Source: Mariniphaga sp.
GTDB lineage: Bacteria > Bacteroidota > Bacteroidia > Bacteroidales > Prolixibacteraceae
DNA: 63,558 nucleotides
Direction: 5' to 3'
Assembly (NCBI GenBank): GCA_024636975.1
Contig: JAGXGA010000035.1
Span: 1-63,558 of the forward strand
A model generated the notes under the pieces. It did not search any database and was not told the DNA's origin. It saw only the letters and a list, made by a program, of their open reading frames with translations. A program made the translations under genes and the position numbers. Within the stretch, counting starts at the first letter, position 1; each line of letters begins with the position of its first letter. This document shows, piece after piece, positions 36,027 to 47,815 of the stretch.

Positions 36027-36071
36027 CTATACTTTTTGAACCTGATTATCTGCTTATAGCTAAATAAAAAT

Positions 36072-38048
<1,977 letters not shown>

Positions 38049-38181
38049 TTAATTTTCTCTTTCACTCAAAATATTATACCCCTCCTGCCTTTTACGGAAA
38101 AATAAACCACACTTAACTAATTATAATTCACTAATAAACAGGATATTAAAAACCACCAGACACTTCTTTCAAATTGTCGCG

Positions 38182-38189
38182 CAAATATA
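38182..38189 (-). promoter_or_regulatory. -7 promoter box for gyrB
   Basis: TATATTTG on the minus strand, about 142 bp upstream of the gyrB ATG, giving a long leader without a recognised structure. Confidence 0.4.
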
Positions 38190-38338
38190 ACAAAATTAAC
38201 TGAAGAAAAGGAGTCAGAAATAGCTTTTTAAGGTCGATTTTTTAACAAGTTACAAACCTGATAATGAGCATAAAACATATATGCAAAAATCTATTTAAAA
38301 AGTCTTTTTTACTTTCTTCTTTTCTTTTTTGTCAATCC

Positions 38339-40153
38339 TTAAAAAGTATAACTTAAACCACCCATTATGTTAAAGCTTTGAACCGGATACCCCAGCCAGC
38401 GCTGGTACTGCTGAAAACCAAAATTATTAAGTTGGGCAAATACCGAAAATCGGTTGGTAATTTTATAGTTCGCATTAAAATTTAAATCAAAAATTGTCGG
38501 AAGATTATACATTTCTTTCTGCAAATCAAAATTAACAAGCAATTCGCTGTGAGGCAATGGCCGTGGATCACTACCGGGTAATCCCATTATAAGAGCAGTC
38601 CTCTTTCCTGTAAAGAACAAATCGGAAGACAAACTCAGCTGCTCTGAAACTTCGTATGCAAGAGATAGAGTTGCATCCCAAGAAGGCAGGTTCCATGGTT
38701 CTTCCATTGTTTCCATTTTGTAAACATAGTAGTTACCTGAAAGTACCATATTCATCTTTTCATATGCCATATGGAAAATTTCCAGATTAAATTTTAACCT
38801 GTCAAGGTTATCATATAACACATCAAAATCATTATCAACAATTGTTACTTCAGGGTCTTCCGGACTTTCGTACTTATAGAGATAATACAATGGATTATCC
38901 CGCATCAGTGAGTAGTCGACTGATATTTTAAAATTGGTTTTTGAGGCCAGTTTCCCATCAAACCCTCCATAAAAACGGAACCGTTCAAAAGAATTTTTTA
39001 CCAGGTGCTGCGGATCGACAAAAGGATTCTCATAGGCGATCTTTGAATAATGATTATGTATAAAATTTCCATCCACACCTGCAAAGATATTGATCAGCCC
39101 TTTTACCGGCACAAAATTCACCCTGACATCCGGAGCCAGTTTTGCAATCAAATCATTACTGCTGTCAAACACAAACCATGATTTCAAACCAAACCGGATG
39201 TTTGCAACATCTCCTCCCAACAAGTAAGAAGGCTGAATAGTAAAAACCGTTTGCTTGTTCATACCACTGTCAAGTTGATTTCGGCCAAATGAAAACATAT
39301 ACTCATCAGCTATTTCGATGGCATTTACATATGTAATTCCGGCTTTAAGAAATCCTGTTCCATCATAAGTCGGTTTCTTTACATCGGCAATAAATTGTCC
39401 CAGATGTTCACGCTGACCTGTTTTCGTGCCAAAATAATGGTAAAGAAAATCAAAGTCAAATGTAAAATCATTTTTACGTGCAGCTGTATTTTCAAGATTT
39501 ATATTAAAGCTTCCTTTAGTAAAGGTTTGCCTGCTCCCGAGGTAGTTGAGATCCTGTTCCTCTTCCATCAGTATATCCGGAATTGGCTCTTCAGGATAAC
39601 CGTAATAGTTAAAACCGTCGTGATTAAATCCCAGATTAATCGATAATACGGAAGTACGGAAGAGATGCTTTAAAAACATTTCACCTTCATTATTTGAATA
39701 GGGAGCATCAACCCGGTCGCCCCCATCCAGTTTAATTCTACTGTGTGAAGAAAGATGCTTGGCATGCAACCCAAATAATGTGTTTTTAATGCTTTGACTG
39801 TTAAAAAACACTTCTCCATAAGGGCGGTTATAGTTTCCCACGCCAGCCCTTACAAGTCCGAAACCGGTAGCTTCATCAGGTTCCGAAACAAATGTTGCTG
39901 CCTTTAATGTATTTACAGAAAATGTATTGTATATAGGCTGACTGAAAATGCTGTAGTTGAAAGTTGGTTTTTCATGCTGGGCATCTTCAATCTGAGGCAT
40001 ACTGCTTATTTTATTAGCATCAGAAATTGTTGGCCTGAACGATTTTATAACTTCAACTTCCCGGTTCAATGTTGTATCACGCTGTGCCAATGCAACACCT
40101 GATGTGCTTATTAGCACGGAAAAGAAAATACACCTTATTGTTTTCACGAACAT
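38339..40153 (-). CDS. outer-membrane beta-barrel protein
   Basis: 604 residues with a signal peptide (about 1-23). A conserved DTTLNREVEVIKSFRPTISDANKISSMP-type stretch follows it, then many alternating amphipathic strands and a C-terminal aromatic residue (LSYTF), all typical of an outer-membrane barrel. No TonB plug was recognised. It starts 11 bp after the stop of the large TPR gene on the same strand, so the two are almost certainly co-expressed. Function unknown. Confidence 0.75.
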   Translation of the reverse strand: MFVKTIRCIFFSVLISTSGVALAQRDTTLNREVEVIKSFRPTISDANKISSMPQIEDAQHEKPTFNYSIFSQPIYNTFSVNTLKAATFVSEPDEATGFGLVRAGVGNYNRPYGEVFFNSQSIKNTLFGLHAKHLSSHSRIKLDGGDRVDAPYSNNEGEMFLKHLFRTSVLSINLGFNHDGFNYYGYPEEPIPDILMEEEQDLNYLGSRQTFTKGSFNINLENTAARKNDFTFDFDFLYHYFGTKTGQREHLGQFIADVKKPTYDGTGFLKAGITYVNAIEIADEYMFSFGRNQLDSGMNKQTVFTIQPSYLLGGDVANIRFGLKSWFVFDSSNDLIAKLAPDVRVNFVPVKGLINIFAGVDGNFIHNHYSKIAYENPFVDPQHLVKNSFERFRFYGGFDGKLASKTNFKISVDYSLMRDNPLYYLYKYESPEDPEVTIVDNDFDVLYDNLDRLKFNLEIFHMAYEKMNMVLSGNYYVYKMETMEEPWNLPSWDATLSLAYEVSEQLSLSSDLFFTGKRTALIMGLPGSDPRPLPHSELLVNFDLQKEMYNLPTIFDLNFNANYKITNRFSVFAQLNNFGFQQYQRWLGYPVQSFNIMGGLSYTF

Positions 40154-40164
40154 ATTGTTTCTAT

Positions 40165-43100
40165 TTAATTTTCGTTGATTTTCATCTGGAAGGAGCTGTC
40201 TCTGGCATTTTGCTGATCAGCCTGTTCTTTTGATTCAATGGCTGCCAGTTTTCTTGAAGCTTCTGTTTTTACACCATCGTTATCGGCGCCATAATTTTCC
40301 ACCACACTTCGCAGGGTATGTTTAGCCTGAAAATCATCTCCACGATCAAGATATACATCAGCAAGCAACAGGAAAGATTTACCCAGCCAAAACTGGAAAG
40401 GAGTCCCTTTGGAAATAAAATCCATAATTTCATTTTCCGCTTGTTTATTTTGATTATTCTTATAATAAATCTCCGAAATCAAGTACTTTGCTTCAGCTCC
40501 CTTTTCAAGTTTTGTATCACCAGCCACCTCTGTCAATGGGTTAAGTGCTGCTTCCAGATTGCCGGTTAAATAATTAGATTTCCCGATTACATAGGCAGCT
40601 TCTCTTTTCCAAACTTCATTGGCAACTTCAGAATCCATTACCTTTTCAGCTGCTGTTATGGCTGCCGGATATTGTTTTAACTCAAAATTACTTCTCATCT
40701 GTCCGGTATAAGCTTTTAGCAGGTTCCATTTACTGCCGGCCACTTTTTCCAGCCTGTCAAACAGATCAAGTGCTTTCTTATGATCTCCCGCATTAAAAGT
40801 CAGCTCTGAGGCACGGGATAATGCCTGCTCACTAAAAACATTGCTTGGCTGCACTGCAACAAAAGAATAGTGTGTATTTGCTTCTGAATAGTCTCCTTCC
40901 TTATAAAGTAGTTCGGCCAGATAAAAATTAGCATTCACAGCAAAACTCCCATTGGGAAACTGCTGGAGGTATCGCTTCAATTGCCCGATTGCCTGTGCAT
41001 CACCCGACATGTAAAGCCTTTCGGCAGCAGCATAAGATAAAGAATCCTGCTCAGAAACTGTCACATTTGCTCCACCACCCAGTTTACGGGTGTATGCCAC
41101 ATAACCATCTACATTATTCATTTCAACATAACTATTTCTTATTCCCAGCAGAGCAGCCTGGGCTTCGGGAGTTCCTGCAAATTTCTCGGCAACCACTTTA
41201 TAATGGTCAAGGGCCTGACTAAAATTGCCATTGTTAAATTCCATTAATCCCATCTGCAAAAGTGCACGGGGATAGTATGCACTTTCAGTATGCTCAGCAA
41301 CAATCCTTTCGTAGTTACTAATAGCAGCATTTGTCTGTCCGAGCCTTTCATAAGCCCTGCCAAGTTCATACAACGCATCATCAACAAATTCAGAATCGGG
41401 AAAACCTTCCTGCAACCGTTGCAATGAATTAATTTTCCCCTGCTGGTTATGTTCCAGTCCCTGGCAAAAGGCAATCTGATAAAGTGAATAATCTTCATTG
41501 AAGATCTTCATGTCAAATGCCTGCTGGTAATTTTCACGAGCAATGACATATTGTGTATTCAGGAAATAATAATCGCCTAACCTGTTGTAAGCATCGGCCA
41601 GACGCTCACTGCGCTGATTCTTTTGGGCATTTATGAAATTTCGAAAATGTGAATTCGCCTGTTCATAATTCTCAAGCTTAAACCAGGCATATGCCAGATT
41701 ATATTCAGCTTCTTTATATTCGGGGAGTGAGAAAGCTCCTGCCGTTTGCAGGAAACGGGAATAAGTCCCTGCTGAATTCCTGTAATCACCCAGGCGGTAT
41801 AGTGCTTCAGCTTTCCAGTAAAGTGCCCTGGCATTAAGCTCAGTGCTGTAGCTGCTGTGCTTAAGCGACAAGTCAAAAAGATCAACTGCCTGGCTGTAGG
41901 CCAAATTGTTAAACATTTCGAGTCCATGGTAAAAAGTAACCCGCTGGTATGCTCTTAAAATATCAGGAGTTTTATTATCAATTTTTTCAATGGAGTTAAT
42001 GGCATCACTGTAGTTGCGTGTAACCATAAATACCTCAGTGAGGTATTTGTAGGCCTCCGAATTTCTTTGCGAATTGGGATAGAGGCTAATATACCGATCG
42101 AAGGCGTTGATGGTTTCATTAAAGGGTGAATACGAAAGTTCATAGGTAAGCTTTGCGTAACTAAACAAGGCATCTTCCTTTATTTTCTCATTAAAATCGA
42201 ATTCCGATGCCGCTTCAAAAGCTACCCGGGCTTTCTCCTTATCGTTTGATTTAATATAACTATCGGCTAAATGGTAATAGGAATTTTGAGCCATTTCATC
42301 ACGACCTCTGGATGCATTCTCAAGAAGCGGAATTGCATTTTCATATTGTCCGGTGGTATAATAGCTGAAACCCAGCAAATAATTATCTTCCCTGGACTTT
42401 GGCCCCGAGGTTTCATAATAAGTCTCAAGGTAGGGAACCGCCTTTTCATAATCACGCAGGTGAAAGTATGAATCACCGATGATCTTCGATAATTCGCTTT
42501 TATGTTCCGGTTCCACTTCATCAATTATAGATGTAGTATAATTTACCACTTCATTATACCGCTCCTGCTTATAATAAATATGACTTACATACAAAGGGAT
42601 TACTCTTGAATACGAAGGGTCATTTTCAAGTTGGGTAAAGCCTTCCAGTGCCGACTGGAAATTATCCTGTAAATACATGATGTGTGCCCAGTAATAAGTT
42701 GCCGGCCTGCTGTAAAGATTATTTTCATCTTTAATCGCCTCAAAATCAGTCAAAGCCTTCAGCGTATCATCCTGCATCAAATGCGAGTATCCGATTTGAT
42801 AACGTAACTTTATAAGCTCTTCGTTGCTGAGGGATGACCGGTCAACATCACTATAAGTCCTTATTACAGCCGCATAATGTCTTTTATCGAATTGATAACC
42901 TGCCAGCTCAAATTGGGCAACATTGATATAAGGGCTTTCAGGATGATTTTCAATGAACTTTTCCAGGAATTTATTACCGGCATTATGACCTGCCTTTAAG
43001 GCAGACGCTGCCTTAAAATATAAAGCTTCAGAATAGAGTTCCGATTTTGAATCCACCTGATTCTGCACCTTTTCGAACTGCCTGTAAGCAGCATTGTATT

Positions 43101-43236
43101 TTTCCTGCCGGTACAACTCACGTGCAAGTTGCAGTTCTTCTTCAACTGTCAGAAAGAAATTGGTTTCCTGAGAAGTTGATGACAACGAAAAAAGAAGGGT
43201 CCCCGACAAAATAAAATAAAAAAATATAGTCTTCAT
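40165..43236 (-). CDS. exported tetratricopeptide-repeat protein
   Basis: 1023 residues with a signal peptide (about 1-21) and TPR/Sel1-like helical repeats over essentially the whole length (for example ALYELGRAYERLGQTNAAISNYE, ALYWKAEALYRLGDYRNSA). Such repeats build protein-interaction superhelices; export suggests a periplasmic scaffold for the barrel protein encoded immediately downstream. A role in outer-membrane assembly or surface transport is inferred only from this pairing. Confidence 0.8.
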   Translation of the reverse strand: MKTIFFYFILSGTLLFSLSSTSQETNFFLTVEEELQLARELYRQEKYNAAYRQFEKVQNQVDSKSELYSEALYFKAASALKAGHNAGNKFLEKFIENHPESPYINVAQFELAGYQFDKRHYAAVIRTYSDVDRSSLSNEELIKLRYQIGYSHLMQDDTLKALTDFEAIKDENNLYSRPATYYWAHIMYLQDNFQSALEGFTQLENDPSYSRVIPLYVSHIYYKQERYNEVVNYTTSIIDEVEPEHKSELSKIIGDSYFHLRDYEKAVPYLETYYETSGPKSREDNYLLGFSYYTTGQYENAIPLLENASRGRDEMAQNSYYHLADSYIKSNDKEKARVAFEAASEFDFNEKIKEDALFSYAKLTYELSYSPFNETINAFDRYISLYPNSQRNSEAYKYLTEVFMVTRNYSDAINSIEKIDNKTPDILRAYQRVTFYHGLEMFNNLAYSQAVDLFDLSLKHSSYSTELNARALYWKAEALYRLGDYRNSAGTYSRFLQTAGAFSLPEYKEAEYNLAYAWFKLENYEQANSHFRNFINAQKNQRSERLADAYNRLGDYYFLNTQYVIARENYQQAFDMKIFNEDYSLYQIAFCQGLEHNQQGKINSLQRLQEGFPDSEFVDDALYELGRAYERLGQTNAAISNYERIVAEHTESAYYPRALLQMGLMEFNNGNFSQALDHYKVVAEKFAGTPEAQAALLGIRNSYVEMNNVDGYVAYTRKLGGGANVTVSEQDSLSYAAAERLYMSGDAQAIGQLKRYLQQFPNGSFAVNANFYLAELLYKEGDYSEANTHYSFVAVQPSNVFSEQALSRASELTFNAGDHKKALDLFDRLEKVAGSKWNLLKAYTGQMRSNFELKQYPAAITAAEKVMDSEVANEVWKREAAYVIGKSNYLTGNLEAALNPLTEVAGDTKLEKGAEAKYLISEIYYKNNQNKQAENEIMDFISKGTPFQFWLGKSFLLLADVYLDRGDDFQAKHTLRSVVENYGADNDGVKTEASRKLAAIESKEQADQQNARDSSFQMKINEN

Positions 43237-43527
43237 GCTTAAGTAGTTTCATTAATTTTTCATCCTGTGGCAAACAAACCGGCTTGCACTGTTACGCTTC
43301 AGCTGAAGCATCTGTTAAATCCAAAATCATACCATTTTTGTTTTTTGCCTTATTGGCGTAAATCAGGTACAAATAAAAACCGGTTACCAAATCTCTAAAT
43401 TAGATATAATTGTTATTATTGCCGGACCAAAAATGATTCATTTCTTAACATGAAACTGTTTATTTCCTTGCTTTATTATATGGACTGGAAAAAAAATAGT
43501 TTATATTCGGCATGAATTCAACAGAAA

Positions 43528-44247
43528 ATGACCAGGCAAAAATTAATAGAATTATTATCGGTTGATATTTATCAGCGTGAGGCATTGATCTTATCGGATG
43601 TCAATCTGCAAGTTGATGAAGGAGAATTTGTTTTTGTAACCGGGAAAGTAGGTACAGGAAAATCGAGCCTTATAAAAACGTTAAATGCTGAACTGCCACT
43701 GGTAAAAGGCCAGGGAGAGGTGGCGGGATTTGACCTTGCAGAGATTAAGCACCGCGAGGTGGCTCGTCTGAGACGACAGCTGGGGGTGGTTTTCCAGGAC
43801 TTTCGCCTGCTGTCGGACCGGAATGTGTATGAGAACCTTGCCTTTGTGCTGAAGGCTACAGGATGGAAAAACAAGGGTGAGATATTTGACCGGATCGAAC
43901 AGGTGCTTAATCGTGTCGGAATGGCAAAAAAGAAGGAAAAAATGCCACACCAGCTTAGCGGGGGTGAGCAGCAACGGGTTGTTATTGCCCGTGCTATCCT
44001 AAACGATCCTGTAATATTACTTGCTGACGAACCCACGGGTAACCTTGATCCGGAAACTTCAACCGAAATACTTAATTTATTTATCGAATTGAACAATGAA
44101 GGGAAAACTGTTATGATGGCAACTCATGATTTTGCAGCTATTGCCAGCAAACCGGCACGTACCCTTGTTTGTGCAAACGGTTTTATTTCCGATTCATCTA
44201 CTGAAAGCATTCTGCTGGATTTTGAAAAAATACTTGGTAAAGTTTAA
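43528..44247 (+). CDS. ftsE: FtsE-like ABC ATPase
   Basis: 239-residue ABC ATPase with Walker A GKVGTGKSS, a Q-loop in VVFQDFRLLSDRNVYENLAF, signature LSGGEQQR and Walker B ILLADEPTGNLDP, matching cell-division ATPase FtsE. FtsEX activates peptidoglycan hydrolases at the septum. No ftsX gene is adjacent, which is common in Bacteroidota. Overlaps the convergent glycosyltransferase gene by 4 bp. Confidence 0.88.
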   Translation: MTRQKLIELLSVDIYQREALILSDVNLQVDEGEFVFVTGKVGTGKSSLIKTLNAELPLVKGQGEVAGFDLAEIKHREVARLRRQLGVVFQDFRLLSDRNVYENLAFVLKATGWKNKGEIFDRIEQVLNRVGMAKKKEKMPHQLSGGEQQRVVIARAILNDPVILLADEPTGNLDPETSTEILNLFIELNNEGKTVMMATHDFAAIASKPARTLVCANGFISDSSTESILLDFEKILGKV

Positions 44248-45356
44248 AGATACGGACTGAATATTTGATAAAGCATTCTTTCTTCCTTTTCCCAAACAAG
44301 CTCCCGGGCGGCCTGTTTAAGGTTGTTCTTCCACACTTTTCTTTTTTCACTGTTGGAAACCATATCTGCCAATACTGCTGCCAGGTTCTGTGAGTTTAGG
44401 TCAGAAATAACCACCCCTATTTCATACCGGTTGACAACTGCAACCATTTCCGGAAGATTTGTAACCAATACCGGCACCTGTGCCTGAATGTAATCGAACA
44501 ATTTATTGGGAAGGGCGAAATGATAATTCAGGCCGATATCTTTCTCAATGGAAAGGCCAACAGCTGCCCTGTGTGTTAATTTAACCAGTTGATGAATTGG
44601 AAGTCTGCCCATAAATTCCACCTTATCCGAAATCCCTTCATCCTCCACAAGCTTCTGCAAAACCTTCCTTTTGTCTCCGTCCCCTGCTATTACCAACCGG
44701 ATTCCGTCAAGGAACTTAACGGCATGTATTGCCTGTTCCAGGCCACGGCCCTCATTCACCGCTCCCTGGTATAAAACTATTTTATCACTGCCCTCATCAT
44801 CAATTGCTATTGCCTGATCAGAAGCGAAAGGGAGGTTTCTTACTACCCGAAATGGCACTCCATATTTCTGTGTATAAATTTCAGCGATTGAATTGCAGAC
44901 CGTGTAGGCTGCATCTACATGAGGAACCATTTGTCGTTCCATCCACTCCCATATACGTTGAACCTTCGGACGACGCACCAGTTCAGGAACCTGCGTAAAA
45001 TACTCATGACTGTCGTATATCAAAGGCTTCTTTTTTATTTTCGCAATGAAAAAATTTGCAGGCAGTGTATCCAGATCGTTCGACAACAAAACATCGAATT
45101 TCGAAAACAATAAATACAGGAATAGCCTGATATTAAAAGCAGCATAAAACAAAGGCCCTTTCTTAAAAGGCAACCGGAACCGCCTGGTGGAATAATTCCG
45201 TCCCTCCGGGTTCAGGCTACCGGACAGCACCCTCCCTGTCAGAATGACCTGGAAGTTCATCTCTACAAGGGTGGAACATACTTTATGCACCCGGTTATCA
45301 GAAACCAGGTCGCTTGTAACTGAAACTACGATTCGTTTTTTGGCAGCAGACTTCAA
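44244..45356 (-). CDS. family 4 glycosyltransferase
   Basis: 370-residue GT-B glycosyltransferase. The N-terminal acceptor half has VSVTSDLVSDNRVHKV and the C-terminal nucleotide-sugar half has LYQGAVNEGRGLEQAI and a SIEKDIGLNYHFALPNKLFDY region with the conserved Glu/Lys pattern. The substrate is unknown. It stands alone between convergent ftsE and the divergent CDF gene. Confidence 0.85.
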   Translation of the reverse strand: MKSAAKKRIVVSVTSDLVSDNRVHKVCSTLVEMNFQVILTGRVLSGSLNPEGRNYSTRRFRLPFKKGPLFYAAFNIRLFLYLLFSKFDVLLSNDLDTLPANFFIAKIKKKPLIYDSHEYFTQVPELVRRPKVQRIWEWMERQMVPHVDAAYTVCNSIAEIYTQKYGVPFRVVRNLPFASDQAIAIDDEGSDKIVLYQGAVNEGRGLEQAIHAVKFLDGIRLVIAGDGDKRKVLQKLVEDEGISDKVEFMGRLPIHQLVKLTHRAAVGLSIEKDIGLNYHFALPNKLFDYIQAQVPVLVTNLPEMVAVVNRYEIGVVISDLNSQNLAAVLADMVSNSEKRKVWKNNLKQAARELVWEKEERMLYQIFSPYL

Positions 45357-45536
45357 TTTGTTGCAGAATTATTTTCAAATGTAAAAATCGGGAAAAAAAA
45401 TCAATAAGCCACACCCAAATAAAATTCATCTTCCGAACCCCTGTGAAGTTAATTTGTTACGATGTTGAAAGATTAATTAATCTTATATTTCAACATTTAA
45501 ATGAAATTTTGATTGTAAAATTTTCACTTACTGACA

Positions 45537-46421
45537 ATGAATCAGTTAAAAGATACACATCAACCCAAAACGTACGGCAAGGCTTTTGCCATAGGCATCG
45601 GATTGAATGTTATTTTTGTTGCCATCGAAATTATTTATGGATTAATGGCCAATTCATCTGCATTGCTTGCTGATGCAGGTCATAATGCGAGCGATGTTCT
45701 GGGGCTGGCATTTGCATGGACAGCAGCCTGGCTTGCCACTTCACGACCCAAAGGAAAATATACCTATGGATTAAGAAAAACCACAATTCTTGTTTCCATC
45801 CTTAATGCATTGCTTTTATTTGGTGCTGTCGTCGCCATTGGCTGGGATGCTTTTGGTAAATTGCAAAATCCTCAGCCGGTAGGAGGAATTCAGATTATAA
45901 TAGTTGCAGGAATTGGAGTAGTCATCAACACAATAACAGCCTTTCTTTTTATTAAAGGTCAAAAAGAGGATTTAAATATCCGGGGCGCCTTTTTGCACAT
46001 GGCTGCGGATGCTGCAGTATCTTTGGGTGTAGTAGTGGCTGGAGTAGTCATCATCCTGACAGGATCATACTGGATTGATCCGATGATGAGTTTTATTATT
46101 ATTGCTGTTATTCTATATGGCACCTGGCAATTGTTTTCCGATTCAGTGAACCTGGCCCTGGATGCAGTTCCAAAAAATATAAATATTGAAGACGTAAGAA
46201 AGTTTATTGAAAACAAAGAAGGGGTGGAAAGCATCCACGATCTGCATGTTTGGGCGATGAGCACAACCCAGGTGGCCCTTACATCTCACCTCGTTATGCC
46301 AAACGGAAATGACGATAACTTTATCAGGGAACTAAATAAAGCGCTTAAAAACAAATTCAACATCGTTCATACCACCTTCCAGATTGAAACAGAAAATCTG
46401 GAAATTGTCGACAGTTGCTGA
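45537..46421 (+). CDS. cation diffusion facilitator (zinc-type) transporter
   Basis: 294-residue CDF antiporter with about six TM segments. Metal-site motifs are ADAGHNASDVLG in TM2 and HMAADAAVSLGV in TM5, as in CzcD/ZitB-type zinc exporters. A C-terminal cytoplasmic dimer domain with SIHDLHVWAMS is present. The next gene begins 20 bp later. Confidence 0.92.
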   Translation: MNQLKDTHQPKTYGKAFAIGIGLNVIFVAIEIIYGLMANSSALLADAGHNASDVLGLAFAWTAAWLATSRPKGKYTYGLRKTTILVSILNALLLFGAVVAIGWDAFGKLQNPQPVGGIQIIIVAGIGVVINTITAFLFIKGQKEDLNIRGAFLHMAADAAVSLGVVVAGVVIILTGSYWIDPMMSFIIIAVILYGTWQLFSDSVNLALDAVPKNINIEDVRKFIENKEGVESIHDLHVWAMSTTQVALTSHLVMPNGNDDNFIRELNKALKNKFNIVHTTFQIETENLEIVDSC

Positions 46422-46441
46422 ATAATTATATATTTGTTGCC

Positions 46442-47134
46442 ATGGAAATATTTTCGAAAGACCACAAGCTGTTCAGGCTCATCCACCACAATTACAACCT
46501 TCTTCCGGTATTAAACCGTTTTGGCATAAAACTGGGAGTGAAGGAAAAAACTGTTGAAAACCTATGCCTTGAAAAAAACATTAACCCCAATTTCTTCCTG
46601 GCTATTGTCAACACCTTTAATAACGAAGAATATTTCCCACAGGAGGAACTACTTTCATTTTCTCCGCTAGAAATTATTGAATACCTGAAAAGAACGCACA
46701 GATACTACCTGAACTATGTTATCCCGAAACTTGATTCCCAGTTGGAAGAGTTAATACAAAGCCGTACTTCTGAAAATCAGGGCTTGCAAATGGTTAGTCA
46801 ATTTTATAGAACATATAAGGAAGAGCTGGAAGAACACATCGATTATGAGGAAAAAACAGTATTTCCGTACATCGAAAAAATGGTCACAAATAATAAATCA
46901 GAAGGAAATTATTCTATAATCTCATTCGAAAAAGAACATACCAACATAGATGAGAAACTCAATGATTTGAAAAGTCTCATCATAAAATACTTAAGCCCCG
47001 ATTACAACGAAAACCTCTGCAACGAGTTTCTTATTACCCTCTTCAGGTTTGAAAAAGACATATATGACCATGCGCGCATCGAAGATGTTATCCTGCTAAA
47101 TCAAGCCAAGAGGATCGAAAAAAATATCCGTTAA
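46442..47134 (+). CDS. hemerythrin-like di-iron protein
   Basis: About 230 residues from the ATG at 46442; a frame-internal ATG further upstream would overlap the CDF gene. The helical bundle carries hemerythrin-type ligands in KRTHRYYLNYVIP, HIDYEEKTVFPYIEK, SFEKEHTNIDEKL and DHARIED. An N-terminal segment resembles RIC/ScdA partner domains. Such proteins bind O2 or NO or repair damaged iron-sulfur centres. Its stop overlaps the start of the next regulator gene by one base. Confidence 0.85.
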   Translation: MEIFSKDHKLFRLIHHNYNLLPVLNRFGIKLGVKEKTVENLCLEKNINPNFFLAIVNTFNNEEYFPQEELLSFSPLEIIEYLKRTHRYYLNYVIPKLDSQLEELIQSRTSENQGLQMVSQFYRTYKEELEEHIDYEEKTVFPYIEKMVTNNKSEGNYSIISFEKEHTNIDEKLNDLKSLIIKYLSPDYNENLCNEFLITLFRFEKDIYDHARIEDVILLNQAKRIEKNIR

Positions 47135-47730
47135 TGAATAAGCTCATTATAATTATCCACACTTCAGAAATTATCAGGAAAGGACTGACTGCTATATTGC
47201 GCAGCTTTTTCACTACTGAAATTCTGCAGTTGGAGAATATAAATGATTTGCATTCATACAAGGAAATGAAAAACCATTCGCTGATTATTATCCTGCAGAA
47301 TTCTTCTGAAAATAGTTGTGATATTTTTCTGAACCTGAAAAAAAACAACCAGGTTAAGCTGATTGATTTCAACGGAACACATTCTAAAAATTCAACGATC
47401 AACTGTGAACGTTCACTTTCTCTTGACACAACTGCACTTGAAATACAGGAAATTATAGCCAACTGCTGGAAAGCCGGTGATAAAACTACCCGTATGCTTG
47501 AAAGCGACGAACTTACCACCCGTGAAAAAGAAGTACTCCGCCTTGTTGCGCTTGGTCATTCAAATAAAATAATAGCCGATAAACTTTTCATCAGCATTCA
47601 TACCGTTATCTCACACAGAAAAAACATCAGCGAAAAAACAGGCATCAAGTCTATCTCAGGATTAACTGTTTATGCCATTCTGAACAACCTCATCGACACA
47701 AATTCCATCAATCCCGGCGATTTGATTTAA
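47134..47730 (+). CDS. LuxR-type regulator with degenerate receiver
   Basis: 198 residues. The C-terminal LuxR helix-turn-helix is typical (LTTREKEVLRLVALGHSNKIIADKLFISIHTVISHRKNI). The first 110 residues fold like a receiver but lack the acidic pair (IIIHTSEII) and the phospho-acceptor Asp (SLIIILQNSSEN), so control by phosphorylation is unlikely. Translation-coupled to the hemerythrin-like gene, which may be its sensor partner. Followed by a terminator. Confidence 0.88.
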   Translation: MNKLIIIIHTSEIIRKGLTAILRSFFTTEILQLENINDLHSYKEMKNHSLIIILQNSSENSCDIFLNLKKNNQVKLIDFNGTHSKNSTINCERSLSLDTTALEIQEIIANCWKAGDKTTRMLESDELTTREKEVLRLVALGHSNKIIADKLFISIHTVISHRKNISEKTGIKSISGLTVYAILNNLIDTNSINPGDLI

Positions 47731-47731
47731 G

Positions 47732-47754
47732 AATCCCTATTTGTAGGGATTTTA
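47732..47754 (+). terminator. terminator after the LuxR-type gene
   Basis: AATCCCTA (47732-47739), loop TTTG, TAGGGATT (47744-47751), then T residues. Confidence 0.75.
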
Positions 47755-47772
47755 CAACCCATTTTCTTCCGC

Positions 47773-47780
47773 TAGTTTTG
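47773..47780 (+). promoter_or_regulatory. -7 promoter box for the porin gene
   Basis: TAGTTTTG matches TAnnTTTG; TTTT at 47750-47753 is a weak -33 at a 19-bp distance. It lies 36 bp before the porin start and after the upstream terminator. Confidence 0.55.
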
Positions 47781-47815
47781 CCCTTAGTTATTTTTAATAA
47801 ATCTTAATTAACGAT

